Assembly (NCBI GenBank): GCA_009192285.1 | Contig: WBVU01000008.1 | Location: 1,436,370-1,500,369, forward strand | Length of the DNA: 64,000 bases | Reading direction: 5' to 3' | Source: Morchella semilibera | Taxonomy: Eukaryota; Ascomycota; Pezizomycetes; Pezizales; Morchellaceae | Part shown: piece by piece, positions 24,001 to 36,600 of the stretch | Position numbering within the stretch: the stretch's first letter is position 1 | How the letters are laid out: each line of letters opens with the position of its first letter | Translations under genes and position numbers: made by a program | The notes under the pieces: model-generated | Databases searched by the model: none | Told to the model about the DNA's origin: nothing | Seen by the model: the letters and a program-made list of their open reading frames with translations, nothing else

Positions 24001-26060
24001 TTGATACTTCCACTCCGGCGGCATTTATTTAACCCGGCTAGTCATTGGCGTTCCAAAAATGGTTCATCACCTACGTCTCTAGCATAGCGAGCTCCTACCT
24101 CTCCTCAGCCCCTGTATCTCATCCAGGTTTTTGCACATAGGTTGGAAGGCACCCATATGGCATCTTCCGAGGTCTCTATCCCATTAAGAGGGCACCCAAG
24201 GTGCTAATGCCATCGAGTAGACTTGGGAAATAGGGCTGTGTCATAACCTTAAATCTAGAGTGAAGATGTTGGTGCGCCTGAGCGCACCGAAGCTGTTCAC
24301 AAAATCGAGTGTGGTAGCGAATATAATTCTTGTCATGTCTCCCCAAGCCCTGACCAAGTAGGAGGTTTGGTAGCTTTTTTATAACAATGATGGCCTTGGC
24401 AAAGAAGCAGTAATCATACAATAGTGGTCTATGACTTACCATAGGCGCGGGGAAGATATCTTTCCCCGGCTCGCAATAAAAGTTCAACGGAGGCCATGAG
24501 TGTCGGCCGAGTGATAGCTTATGATGCACCCCCGCTGTGGGGTTTCTCCTTATCTAGTTCATTACATGTTCTAGGATATAGACTCTCCGGAGTCGCCCTG
24601 TGTCGACGGCAAAACACCGCTCCGCGACACATCATATCTTCGCACCAGTTAAGCACAGTAGGTATTGATGTCTTCAGGGAGTATGCCAAATCCAAGAATA
24701 CAATTCGAGGCCTCTGAGTACATGAAATCTCCTTCTGTTCGTGTTAGAGTGTCTAGTCTATTTAGAGTCGTCCATTATATCCTATCATATTAGATCGCTT
24801 TTATTCTTTGCTCACTGTATAAACTAGTTCATAGTACTCTTAGGTCTAGAGAGGTGTCAAAAAGATCCTAAAACGGTTGAGCTTTTAGGGTGTGTTGCAT
24901 GAAAATGGGTGAAACGGACGAAGGAACAGATATATCTTTTAGTACTATTGCAAGCAAAACGGTTCTTAATAATGACAGGACCCCTAATTATTAGTAGATT
25001 GGATTGACCTCTCTTCTCTGGGCTTGTCACCCATAAAAATGGGTGAGCTAAGCTAGCACCGCCCTCTTTTGCGTAGTTACTGCACGGGAAAGGTTAGCGG
25101 TAGTGTTGAGTATTAGGGTTATTCCGGTTCCGGGCTAGGGAAAATATATCCTCGCTGTAGTAATTGTAGCAAGGCCTTTCCTATATTATAGTTGCTGCTC
25201 CTCTGCCGAGTTAAATATTGTTATAAAACGGCGGCGAAATTCCCTTCTGTATCTGTAGACATAACAAGAATTATGTTCGCTGTCAGCTCTATATTACGAA
25301 GATTGGTTCTGAAATACGACCATAAATATAGTAAAGGAAGTATATGTAGTCAGGGGGATATAATAATGGACTTCGTTACTCCTTTAACATCGAGCACGAA
25401 GGCGGTGTCTTATGAAGGCATATAAGGGCCGCATGCATACATACCGGAGCCCCAGGTGCAATGGCTGGCTGTGCTCGCGCTCGGAGGCAACCCATATTAC
25501 AAAGTTGGGGCATGTTGCTAAGACGAGTGACGGTGTATGATGTATGTTCGAGTGAGCGCACATGATGTGGTAGCGAGTGACCGGGTTGACATTGCGGTTC
25601 AGGTCTCGGAGACTTGCAGTAATTACATTTAACGCATATCAGAAAAACCTACCTTGAAGTTCCACTTATGAGAATTACTAATTGCCCAAATTGTAGCCCT
25701 AACACTCTTTTGGTTAGCCAATTGACGCTATCAATCTATATAATGGCGTAGAACTCCACTCTTGAGTTAAGGTTCACTCCCGCAGCTTATTCATCGATCC
25801 TCGCTTAGCTTTTACGGGGGGCTTACAGGTAAAGTTTCCCGTAGGGGAGGGGAGGTCTGTCGGATCTAGGCCAGGACTATGGGCTAGGGTTATATAGGCT
25901 TGGCATGCTTAGCCATCGATGCACGCTTAGTAACCGCAACCACCAACAACCCCACTAACAGCCCCACCAACAACCCCGCCAACCCCCCCCACCTTGGCTC
26001 AGGATCGACCCCACCCCGCCCAAAATTCAATCTCTGCGACCATCCAAAAAACAATCCACA
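21076..26060. other. Gene-poor stretch with poly-G/C runs and a foldback
   Basis: No supported gene. It contains a G-run at 21879-21894 (16 G) next to further G-rich sequence, a 14-C run at 22221-22234 and the foldback at 23464-23581. A 117-codon minus-strand open frame at 24176-24529 has no recognisable family or splice context. Confidence 0.55.
23464..23581. repeat. Foldback element with 22-bp perfect arms
   Basis: AGGCCCTTTGCGCAAAAGAC begins the left arm (23464-23485), and its exact reverse complement forms the right arm (23560-23581). The spacer is 74 nt. Size and form fit a small MITE; no target duplication is clear. Confidence 0.7.
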
Positions 26061-27110
26061 ATGTCCTTTCAGCTCAGCGACAGCCAAAAGATTGCATACT
26101 ACACCAAGGACATCTCGGATAAACTCACAAACCTCACGGGGCTTATCCGGGCCAGCGCCACACAGCCAGCATCAGCACCTGATGCCTATATGAAGAGTGG
26201 GATATAAAGCAAGCTTCAGTCCCTTAGCTCGGGAGCCGGAAGCAGTGCCGATCTTCACGCCATCAAAGTACGTTCCGAGTGCGACAGAAAATCGGCGCAG
26301 ATGGAGCTTGTCGAGGAGATCAACTTGGCGGATGTCCGGACCTGGAGGACGCGGACAATCTCGTCGAGAATGAGTTAACCGGAGGGTAAGTAGTACTCAA
26401 TTTGCGGACAACCAGCCCTTACGTCAGTATGGTCGCTGAACGGATTGTAAAGGAAAAATAACGAGCTCGCCCGCCGTTGCGGTGGGGAACTCCAGAACAT
26501 CCACGATTACACCGCTCCACTCCACAACGCCCGCGGCGTTGCTGTGTTAGGATTCCCCGCCACTGTTGGCGATCTTCTTAATCTCGGTTCGCCCACCCCC
26601 CTCCTGCCTCCCAGAAGGCTGCGATGAAATGAACTGACGGGATAATAGAGTATACCGCCGAAAGGCTCCTGTGTGGTGCCTTCGTAATCAAATACCAGCG
26701 CTCCGGAACAACATTCATGGAGTTCTGCGGCCTTCAATCCCCAGGTGTTATTTAACCTCTCATCGTGCCAGACTAGCGGGAGCCAACTAGCCGCAACACG
26801 CGTGTTTAGCCGCAACAAACGCGCAACCGACCTCAAGAGGGTCGGCCGCCCATCAAAGGCCTCCAGGCTGTTGGCGAAGTAAGTAAACCACCTCTTGCCC
26901 CCCCCCCCCCCTTCCAGCAAGCAAGCACTAACTAGTCGTCCCCCCCCCCATATTTCCCATATGATAGGCACCATAATGCCAACGCCCGCAAACATAACGC
27001 ATGTGCGGACTCCCCCGACTACAAGGTCATACCGATGCACGATGTGCGCAACGTGGCAGTGCCAGGTTTCCCAACGGATTATGACTGGCTCTTGAAGTCG
27101 CAACGTGAGT
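26061..27110 (+). pseudogene. Decayed hypothetical small-protein gene, possibly two related pieces
   Basis: Coding-like text starts at the ATG near 26061 (MSFQLSDSQKIAYYTKDI). It meets a TAA after about 48 codons, resumes in the same frame, then needs a one-base shift before ENELTGG and a canonical GTAAGT donor near 26384. After a plausible intron (branch GCTGAAC) the frame continues as NNELARRCGGELQNIHDY and then ARGVAVLGFPATVGDLLNL. A further piece with a GTAAGT donor lies near 26750-26884. At about 27010-27100 a similar motif appears (VRNVAVPGFPTDYDWLL). The gFPaT..dLl motif recalls small uncharacterised fungal proteins. I do not recognise a function. The stop and the shift argue for decay, and the exon borders are tentative. 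Confidence 0.4.
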
Positions 27111-28894
27111 GTTCAAACCTGGCGTTTGCGATCGGCAGCGGGCGGGCGGGTGGCTGACGGGTGGGGGAGGGGGGGGGGACATGCTGTACTTGCTGGGAGA
27201 GTATGGACAGGATGTAGAGCCGGAGGGGTATATGAACGGTTTGAGGCCTTTGTAGGTTCCAGAGTCGAGAAGTAGCCAGAAAGGTGTGGAGTGGTTTTTG
27301 TAGGGTGGCCGGGGGAGCGCGGTGTAACGCTAATATTGGTAGTGCATGTGCTGGAGACTCCCGATCTGTTCCTACCATAGGATAAAGATCTATGGAGCAG
27401 CACATTCATCGTAGCCACTTATCCCCCACAAGAGGTGATCCTCATGCAAACCTGTAAGGCCTACCTGACCTTGTGTCTGCCGCGAGGGAATTCCTCCGTG
27501 ACTAATCACCCAGGCTCGTCCATATCTCTACTGGCTTAAAAAAAGTCTTTTCGAAACAAAACATTTATCTTCCCTACATATTAGTCGTGGTTGAAATTTC
27601 TGTCTACTGTTCATATTGTGGCTGCTTCAACTGTGGCGTGGGTGTGTGGTGCGGCGCATCTAAAAGCAGGCTCCACCGCCGATAACCCCTCAATAAGAGA
27701 GGACATCAGAAATCTGCCTGTAGAAGCGTGGGTCTAGTGATTTTAAACACTTTAATCAGGCAGACCTTTCATATGTCTTGTTAGAATGTTTTTAGAGACT
27801 GAATTTACCTGTTTTTTATATGTAAAAGGCGCTAAAAATTGGTAAAGTGGTCCATCATTTTCAGCCAGGACATGGTTGGAATAAAAAGCTCCTATTGGTT
27901 CGATAGCAGTTGGAATCATTCCGATTGATACACCCCATATCATCATTAAAGCGTGCTGTACCAAAAATGAAGCTCACAGCCCGATACACAGCTCAGAGCC
28001 TCCGTACACATAATGGCTGCTGTAAGTCCCGAATTCTTCCTGGTAGGCTTATCCAATAGGTTTCATTGATTATTTCATATAATCCATAGGTTCTTCCTAT
28101 CTATACACAGACATCCTCCGTAACTGGCTGCCCTCACGTCCGAAACAAATATCATCCATCCTCGATAGAGTCAACTGATATCAGGGTTCTCCAAGTAGTT
28201 CTGGGAGCGCCGGGACATAGAACTTTACCTACTCGCAGCCATTGTCTTGAACCCCAGGTATTATGGTTTAGCCTAATGCACATTATCAATCGTTGAAGCA
28301 ACTTTGAAAAAGGGTTGTTGGATAAAATCGGTCAATGTCGGAAGTGTGATACTGGGTTGGGAAAGGGGTTTAGAAGTGAGTTGTAAACGCTAGGGGTGCT
28401 TGGGTTAACGGTGGAATTTGTATCGGTACTGAGAATAGTGTTATCGCTAGGGTTTCTGTTAGGTTCCATGGGTTTCTTCGATATTAGTAAAAGCACCAGA
28501 ACCACCAGAGGGCGCAGTTATCTATATAAGGTCCTGTATTTGTATTTTCTTATCCTTCTGACTTCTCCATATAATCCTTTCCTTCTGTTAGCAATATATA
28601 GTTTTAGTGTTTTTGGCCTTCTATTCCTGAACTACCTCGTTCGGAGTTCCGCCTCCGACCCTATTCCGGTCCCTGAACATGAACCTGAGACCGTCCTGGC
28701 TGCGGCGTATTCTGGGCCGAACCGGCCCTTAAGTTGTCCCCATCTTAGTCTTCACCCCCAAATCTGGACCCTGTCCCTTTAGAGAAGAGCGTTAGTAAGT
28801 AACCGGCATATTCTGGAATAAGGTAAAGGTTGAAATACTATTGGGAGTCACGGTAGAAAGTGAACTGTTGCCTCCCGAATATCAACAACATGAT
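27111..28894. other. Intergenic stretch, nothing supported
   Basis: No gene could be supported. A 128-codon open frame at 28396-28782 is rich in hydrophobic residues at its start but has no family resemblance. AT-rich parts show no RNA-gene signature. Confidence 0.5.
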
Positions 28895-29227
28895 TGGTGA
28901 GTCTGAGGGAAATGGATTTGAGGTATGGTTCGAGCTAGAGGAGTTAGGGAATCAGGACTCTGATGAGTGTGAAAGCTACTGCTCCAATAGAGTAGAGTTT
29001 GAAGTTGGTCTTTTGGGGGCCGTCAGTAGTGAATGACTGCGAGGAATAGAGCTAGATACCCTAATCTATCTCGCATAGCCATAGATATCTTGTCCATTCC
29101 TGCCATGTCTTCAGAGGCCCATATACTCTTCTCGAGTACTAAATTAACTGTCAGCTCTCTCAGAAGTAGATTAAAGGACGGAACTACTGAAACCCTGGAA
29201 CCTCTCAACTCTTGGGATCATGCTTAA
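28895..29227 (+). mobile_element. hAT transposase C-terminal relic
   Basis: From 29033 the frame reads RYPNLSRIAIDILSIPAMSS, then EAHILFSSTKLTV and a closing SW before the stop, which is the hAT dimerisation domain (canonical YPnLsrmAiDiLsIPAMSaeaERlFSsaK). The upstream piece near 28945-29020 reads DSDECESYCSNR in another frame, matching the usual DEYERYC stretch that precedes it. At least one frame change separates the pieces, the conserved ER is replaced by HI, and no upstream catalytic region or terminal repeats were found. This is an old 3' fragment of a DNA transposon. Confidence 0.75.
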
Positions 29228-30644
29228 CTATTCTGTATTTCACTTTATCATTCATATTATGTTTCCACTCAAGAGGCATAATCTCGTTTGCTGTTAGCTG
29301 TATGTATCATTTATTATCAAAGTGAGTACAATATAACCTCTAAGAATCATTATCCAATGCGATATGACATCAGGCCGTAATAATGAGTAGGCTTGGGTGC
29401 TAAACACGGATCAATACATACCACTGAGAACCCTGCCTGATACCCCCTCCGCCGAGCCATGTACTATAGTCTGTAACCATCCATAATACTAAAACGCAAA
29501 TCCTGAAACAGCAGAGCGTACTATTTTTAAAAATATCAGAAAGTAGTGCAGGACATCACTTATTGGGCATGTGATAGGATGCTGGCTTTGTACTGGGCTA
29601 ACCAACAGATAAGCAACCCATTTATGGATTAATTAAATATACGCCTCTCGATCATTTGCCCGACTGAATAACCGTAACCTCCGGCCCCCGAATACTATTG
29701 TCACGCCACGGTTTCTTTTATTATGTAACGCGGATAGTATTGGCATCACGCCTAACCCCAAGCCACCCTAGACCTTCATCCATTTACGTCTTTGCTCGGT
29801 GACTATAGATCCAATTCCATCCACGAGTCTTTGGGGCCGATGAGTCAGGTGACAAGTATCTTCCTCGACAGCCACTCAAGCTAGCAAGGATCCCTCACAC
29901 CTCGAGACAGGAATGACTAGGTGTTACCACCAAGGACGCCCAGCTGCATGCATGTAAAGTATCAATCAACTAGGGACGCCCATAGGCCAACTCGCACCTT
30001 TTTTCTAGGTCTAGGTTAGGGGATAGTTGGTACTTCTCATTCTTTTTCTAGTGGGTTGGTTTTTAGGCTTCCGTTTGAATTTACGTGCTACTTGTTACTA
30101 GGGGGCCTCGGCTCAGTACTTTGGCCCGGGGCCTTCCTCTGCTACGCCCCATTCTTTGGTCCTGCGGCTACTGGGTACGTGAGGATTCTGAGTTTGTTAT
30201 TATTTCGAGTTCAATACCTTCTAGCCGAACAGCATCTAGTTGAATAATTTCACCCCCTTTTTTGGTGGTCGACCCAGTTGAGAGTTAATATAAGTGCACA
30301 CAGGGTAACCTCCAAACGCACAAAATCTGAATAGTAGCTGTACCAGCTGCACTCCTGATAACTACCGATTGAAGTATGTGTAGCGCTGTGCCAGCCGATA
30401 GAGAGAGGAATATGTATGTTTAGCTACAACGAAGGCCCATGACGGGCACTTAGGGCTCGAATCTTGAGGAACAAAATTTAAAGACAATAAATGTAAAAGA
30501 GAATGTAAGTCTCGGAGCTCTCTGATATCCCAAATCCACAGGTGTTCTCCACCTAGTGATCCCCGGCCCTTTAGTTACCTGTCTTTCTCTACGCTGGGGA
30601 AATGTAGGTCTGCGACGTACCTGTTTGCTCTCCTTCCCCCTTAC
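29228..30644. other. Intergenic region 3' of the DUF3638 gene
   Basis: About 1.4 kb with no supported gene. A 63-codon open frame at 30056-30247 shows no family resemblance. The 3' end of the DUF3638 gene transcript should extend into its right part. Confidence 0.5.
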
Positions 30645-33600
30645 TCAAATTGCAAAGTCTTCCTCAGGCAAAGTCCTCCCGCTTAGCATTTGTCCCATGT
30701 GTGTTGCAACATAGTTCTGCCCCTTGCGGCGCATCCCTATTAATGTCCGAAGAAACGGCACGGGGCTTTGGTCGAAGGTTGAATCTCTCATGAGTAGTAA
30801 CTTGCGACTTGACGGCTCAACAAAGCCATCACTCCCTATAACCACCTCTTTTACCTGGGGATGAACCTTTAAATAGAGCCCTAAGAACCCGCATACTCTC
30901 TCGTATGTCTCATAGTCCAAAAAGTAAACCTGACCAGCAAAGATGTTGATCGAATCAACCAATTCCAGGTTTGGTTGCCATGATTTAGGCAGTCGGGGGA
31001 TCGTACAAAAGTCTAGAGTTTCGTATGACGGATTGGCCTTTGCCGTGCGCGCAGAGTACATGTGTAGGATTACCGATTTCGACTCGCGTATGCGGGGTAG
31101 TAGGTCGTTGACCTCGTAAGGACTCAAGATGATCAAGGTTGAAGCATCATTTTTCATCGACAAAATCCAGTTGACAGGTCGGAGATACTCGTCCGACTTC
31201 CTGCCCCGCTTGCCCACAACAGTGGCAAAATCGTGTGTTACAAGGATTGTGTCCGGCCAAGATGATAGGTCCATATCCGGATTAGCTGAGGTATCGCGGA
31301 GAGTTTGGAAGGCAGGTATGAAGGTGTCCCAGCGCCGAGGATGTGGCGGTAGGTTCCCGGTATCTACCAATTCCTTCAGACCCCTTGTGACCTGATTAGG
31401 GATGGGGTCGGCCTTCGGGGGGCGCTCTAGTACTCGCTCGCATTCAATCTCATGAGACAACTCTCGCTCTTGCTCTTCGAGCATTAGAGCCCCACCGAAC
31501 GATTTCACACCGAACTCTTTGCATTTGTCGAAGATTGCATGAAACTCACTACGCTCTGCTTTTCTGTCTCTCTCTGCGTCTCCTTTGTCGTCTGTCTTTC
31601 GTGTTGAAGGCCCTGTCACCTGGATCCCACTCTTCGGCCGCTTGAGCCCGTAATGCTCCTCCAGTGTTTTTGATTCTTGCTCCAGTAAGCTCTGTGGAAA
31701 TGCCAGTCTAAGGTCGTTGCATGCCTTATACCGTTTAATATGACTGATCCCTTGTTTTGCCCATATTGGCAATAGCCTGCGAGCATTTTCACAAGTTTCC
31801 ATCATACACCAGTGTAAGACATCCCGGACCTGGATCTCATGAGAACTATCCATCTTAGATATCTCAAGGATCCTTCGATGCACCTCCGGGGGCCCGCAAA
31901 AAACGACTGAGTGCCCATTTCCAAGTTTTCGCATTCTCATACATGCTGGGACACGTTAGCTAGGCAGACCAGAGATCACTACCAGGGTAGGAATAACCTT
32001 GTACAAGCCTATCCTTTGTCATGTTTGGACCCAGTGTTACTACAGCCCGACTCTCGCTCGGGAGCTTGAGGTCTGTACCGCGAGTATGCGCTTCATCAAG
32101 ATATACAAGACACGCGTCAAGTCGTTCTGCGAAAGCCGAGATCATGAGTGGCTCTTTGGTCCCATCACGAGCTACTACGGTCAGTTCGTCAATGTCGCTA
32201 AAATATACTGCTGCTTTAGCGTAGCTCTCCGGCACCAGTTCCAGCCACTCTCTTGCAAACTCTTCGTTTCCTAGCTCCAATACCTGAGCGCCAACATCTA
32301 GTAATACAGTAACTCCTAAATCCCTCTCGGAGTCTGTGATAAACTCCAGTAATTGTCTAACGGTCAGACGCTCACCGCTAGGCCCATCTGCCAACCTGTA
32401 ACAGTTCTCGGGCTGTAATAGATAGCTAAGAACCCTCGCGTTGGTATTGAGCTGCTCTTTCGTGTCCACTTGAGTAATCGATAAAGGAAGAAGGTATTGG
32501 TTATCATTTGTGCCGCTGAAGCCTGTCGTTGGCTGGGAGTCTTTCCTCTCGGCTATATCCCAGCCCGAGGTTGAAAGCTTCTCAGAGAATTCCTTAGCTT
32601 CCATCGGGAAGACGACCCCAGAAAGATAAAAGTCAATGACTGCTTTGTTAAATCTAAAGGTAGGGAAAATCTCCTTCGACCATTGGTTCCGATCCTCCAG
32701 GTTGATGGCGCTCAGGTGTCTCAACTTGAAGTTATGATTAGTCGCAGAAACCTTCCCCAACCAACGCTCAAACTCCATTGTTGGATTATCAGACTTATAC
32801 ACATCGCGAAAGCAAATCTCCAGCTGACCCTCACTCAGTCCACCATAGTAGTAGCTGAGACAGGTGAGGCTTATAGCAACGTCTGGATGACTGAATTCGG
32901 ACTGCCCAGAGGGGGAATCCTTTGCCCTATAAGGCACAGCTAGCATCGAACGCGACGGGTCGAGGCCATAATCAACTTTCCATCTCTTGTAATGCAGCAC
33001 GTAGAGCAAGAGCTTATGGGCAATGAGGCCTCTCAGTAAATAGAGGATACCGGTTGCCGCCTGATTATCGTGATACTGTGAAAGCAGACCCTCGCACTCA
33101 TCCTCACGTAAAGTAGGCTTTGTGATAAACCTTTTCGCTACTTTTAGTAAATCCTCGGGCAGGAACCGGAAAGAAAATGAGGGGAGATGGCCTATATAAT
33201 ATCATAGGACGTGTGGTCAGCCATCTCAAACTTTGTACCGCAAACCTCCGATGCGAGGGAATCATGAATAAGAGGTTTGGGAGTTACCTGCGATGATCTT
33301 GGACGCAATCGCTTTTAATAGGTTTTGCCCCGCAGGAATATCCAGGAAACGGATCGAGTCAAAGCCGCCGTCATGTGGAGAATGTACTACCTCGAAGTGC
33401 TTGGAGTCGAACTCTGCCTCGCTGAGATGTTTTCTAATAAGATCGAGAATTTGTTGAATGATTATCCAGCGGTCAGGATAGCCTTCGAGAGATCTTGAAC
33501 TTCCAATAGTATATATCAGTTCATGTCGAATGCTTAAGATCTCGTCGCTTTCATCCAGAATATCTCTTGAATTTTTCCTGAGCCACCGCTGAGTTTCCAG

Positions 33601-36600
33601 TAGCTGTTGGGCAACTGCTTGCAAATCGTCCATGTCTCTTGTGGGCTTGTTAACATCCTTGGGTGGGTGTTCAGCGTTGTATAATCTTTCGAGCCCGAGA
33701 AGCTTAAAGGATAATATATGCTCTGGTTGGGCTAACAGAATGCCCCCATTCTGCATACACTCCTCAAAAAGGCTATGAACAAGACGTGCTTCATCTAATC
33801 CCATCTTGACTCCACGGGAGAAGGGCAGAAGATAGATTCGTCGGTTGACCAAGCCTCCCAGCCTCTGGACCAGCGTTTGAAACATTTGCCCGATAAGTGG
33901 CTTCAACACAACGACCCGAACCAACCTGTTACGGTTGGCAAGGTAGGCGGCAGCAATAGGGACGATAATTGAAGTCTTGCCCTCTCCCATACAAAGTTGT
34001 ACGAGCGTATTCTGACCTTTATCTGGTGAGATCATCCTGGACGCTATGTCAACCTGAACAGGCCGCACAAGCAGGCTATTCTCGATTTCCATTAACAGCC
34101 AGTCCGTTTTCTCCATTTGTTTCCAATAACTATGGCCGCTATTTTCCAGCTCCTTAGAGAGTTCCGAAAAGGCTCCTGCTCGATCATACTTGAGGAGACG
34201 TTGTGATCGCTGAAGCATAGCTATTGCTTTACCATATGTGACGAGTGCAGTTCTCCACCTGTCAGTTAGCTTGACTGCTCTGTTTGTTGCTAGCTGTTGG
34301 AGGATGAGCATCGGCGAGATCCGTGGCCACAGGCCGGCTCTGTATATCATCCAACCTTTCCCATTTCGTTTTGGGAGAAGTCTTTCCCGAATAGCACCAA
34401 ATATACCCATCAAATACTTCTCGCACTCCGCCTCGCAGGACTCCAACATGTCTGTGGATACTAGCGCTCTGCCGGTTTCGGTAGAAGCAGGAAAATCCTT
34501 AAGAGCCTTGAAGCTCTCCCTTAAGCCCTTAACGTATATCTCCCGGAAACCTCCCTGGTTCTCCGAAGTCTCAAATCGCTCAAGAAGTGACTCCAGACCA
34601 CTGTGATCCATGGCTGCCTCTGGTCCGCGATTGTTGGGGACAGAGCCTAGACCGACGTATGTAAGACGAGGGGGTACGGGTAGGTTTGGATGGGGCTTGC
34701 GGAGAAGGTTTTCTAGTGGAACTGTGCCGCTCACAGATGAAGGGGCCTCTCTGCATGGTTTAAAGGTATAAATCTGAAAGGTTCTTTTCTCCTGTAGATT
34801 CACATCTTTTAGCGCATCTTGAACCCTGCGCACATAGCGTTGGAGGTCCTGGTTCCTATGCCAGTTTCTGAAGTGGACAGTAGCATTTGCGAGAGCCGTA
34901 GAAGTATTCAAGAGCGAAAATTCACGTGTTGGTTTGTATGGGGTTTCAGACGGCCATTGAGCGAACATTTCGGTTACAAAGCTTGCCGCTTGCCCCTCTA
35001 GGTTCTTAGAGTATGCTTGGTATCGCCGAAGGAAGTGTTCACGTTCACTCTCACCCACTCTGATCCGCTGGTTGGCCTCATCACTGTGTTCAAAGGGTAT
35101 GGAACATCCCTTGAGGGTGCCGTCTAAAGTGAGAAGATCGGGACCGCAGCCTTGCTTAAGGTTATAGGATGCAAACGCAGGCAGACCCAACCATCGAAAG
35201 TTATTCACTGTAGCAAATGCCAACAAACTCTCGATGAGGTCCATCTTCGTCTTTCCTGAATATGCGATCGCGCTGAGCAGGAATATCAGTCTGTATGTAT
35301 GGCGTTCCTTGGTGCTCTCGGTCAGAGACTGGTAGAGTTCAAACCAAACCTCATCAAGACCTTGGTCCAGCCATTTCTGGTCATAGACAAAATCAATCTT
35401 TTTGCCCCCGACCTCTCCCCACTTCTCAAATACATCCATCAGATTTAAGCAAACGCTCAGCCTCGATGGCCAGCGTTCAACTAAGGCAGAAGTGTAACAA
35501 ACTCGTGCTTCATCCGTGGAGGACTTTTGGAGAATATCACGCGCCTCATAAACCTCATCCATGTTCGCCTCCCCGCTGGAGCCGCCGAACTCGTGTGTGC
35601 GAAAGCTGGCGTTACGGTGCGCAGCCCTGTTGAGGAGCGCCGAATGGCTAGGTTCTGGCGCTTGGGGACTAGATCTAGCTTCCTCTCTCTCGAACATTCT
35701 AAAGCGGCGTGCATGATTCAAGACATCCCCCACAATACTGAAGAACTCCTCATGCTGCGCTATTGGGGACAGACTGTTCCACGCTACCTTCTGCATATTC
35801 CTCATGCGTTCTGGGTAGTAGGTGCGTGCTGGGGTCAGTGACTGAATGAGTCTAAAGAGTTCCGCTTCTTCCCCCTCGATCTCGGGCTTCTGAAAAGACC
35901 ATGTTGCTGCGGCTCGAAGTAGATAAAGGGCCTCCTCGGTACCTGTCCGGCTGGTTAGGGTATCTGGCAGGCACGATGCCGTCACCGCATGAAGATAAAT
36001 TTTGTATAGGTGACTGGCCAGGCTGCCGTTCCCAACTAACCGACCGAGTATGGTATCAACGGTATAGATGTGATATTTAACCCGTTCTTGCCCTCTAGTA
36101 TCGATTCCAACCCTGACATGGTGATTCTCACATTGCTCGAACTTCACCTTACCGTAAGGGATCAAGACGCTCCTCACTGGCCCCTGGCTCACAACAAGAC
36201 GATTTTCCAGCCCTGTCAGCGTTCCAATATTTAGGTCACAATCAACAACCATGCCCTGAAACTGTCGGCATTCTAACTTTCCGTCTGAGTTGATGAAAAA
36301 GTCTAGTTTGAGGCGGGGTAGGTGCGCTGATATAACACCATCTTTCCCGTAGCATACAGCAATATGGCCTTTTTGTTCAAGAGGTCCAAGCACCAAGTTG
36401 ATCGCTGCTGTTGTCGCACTGCGTACGTCGATTAGGCGTTGGTCTGCCCCAAGGTGGAGCACACTCCGGGTAGAACCGTAGGTATCAGAGATATACCGGT
36501 GGCTCTCTGGTTTCCATGGTGTCCCTCGGTCTCTCAATTCGATCTTATTTGTTGAAAGCTCTAGCCAGTAGAGGTGATTCGAAATAGTGTGACTCGGGAA

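Noticed and set aside
27752-27964. 70-codon minus-strand frame containing GPLYQFLAPFTYKK
   Set aside because: It looks protein-like, but there is no family I can name and no coding text upstream.
28390-28790. Possible LTR-like segment with a TATA-like TATATAAGG and GC-rich end
   Set aside because: No second copy, primer site or polypurine tract was seen in the window, so no retroelement is claimed.
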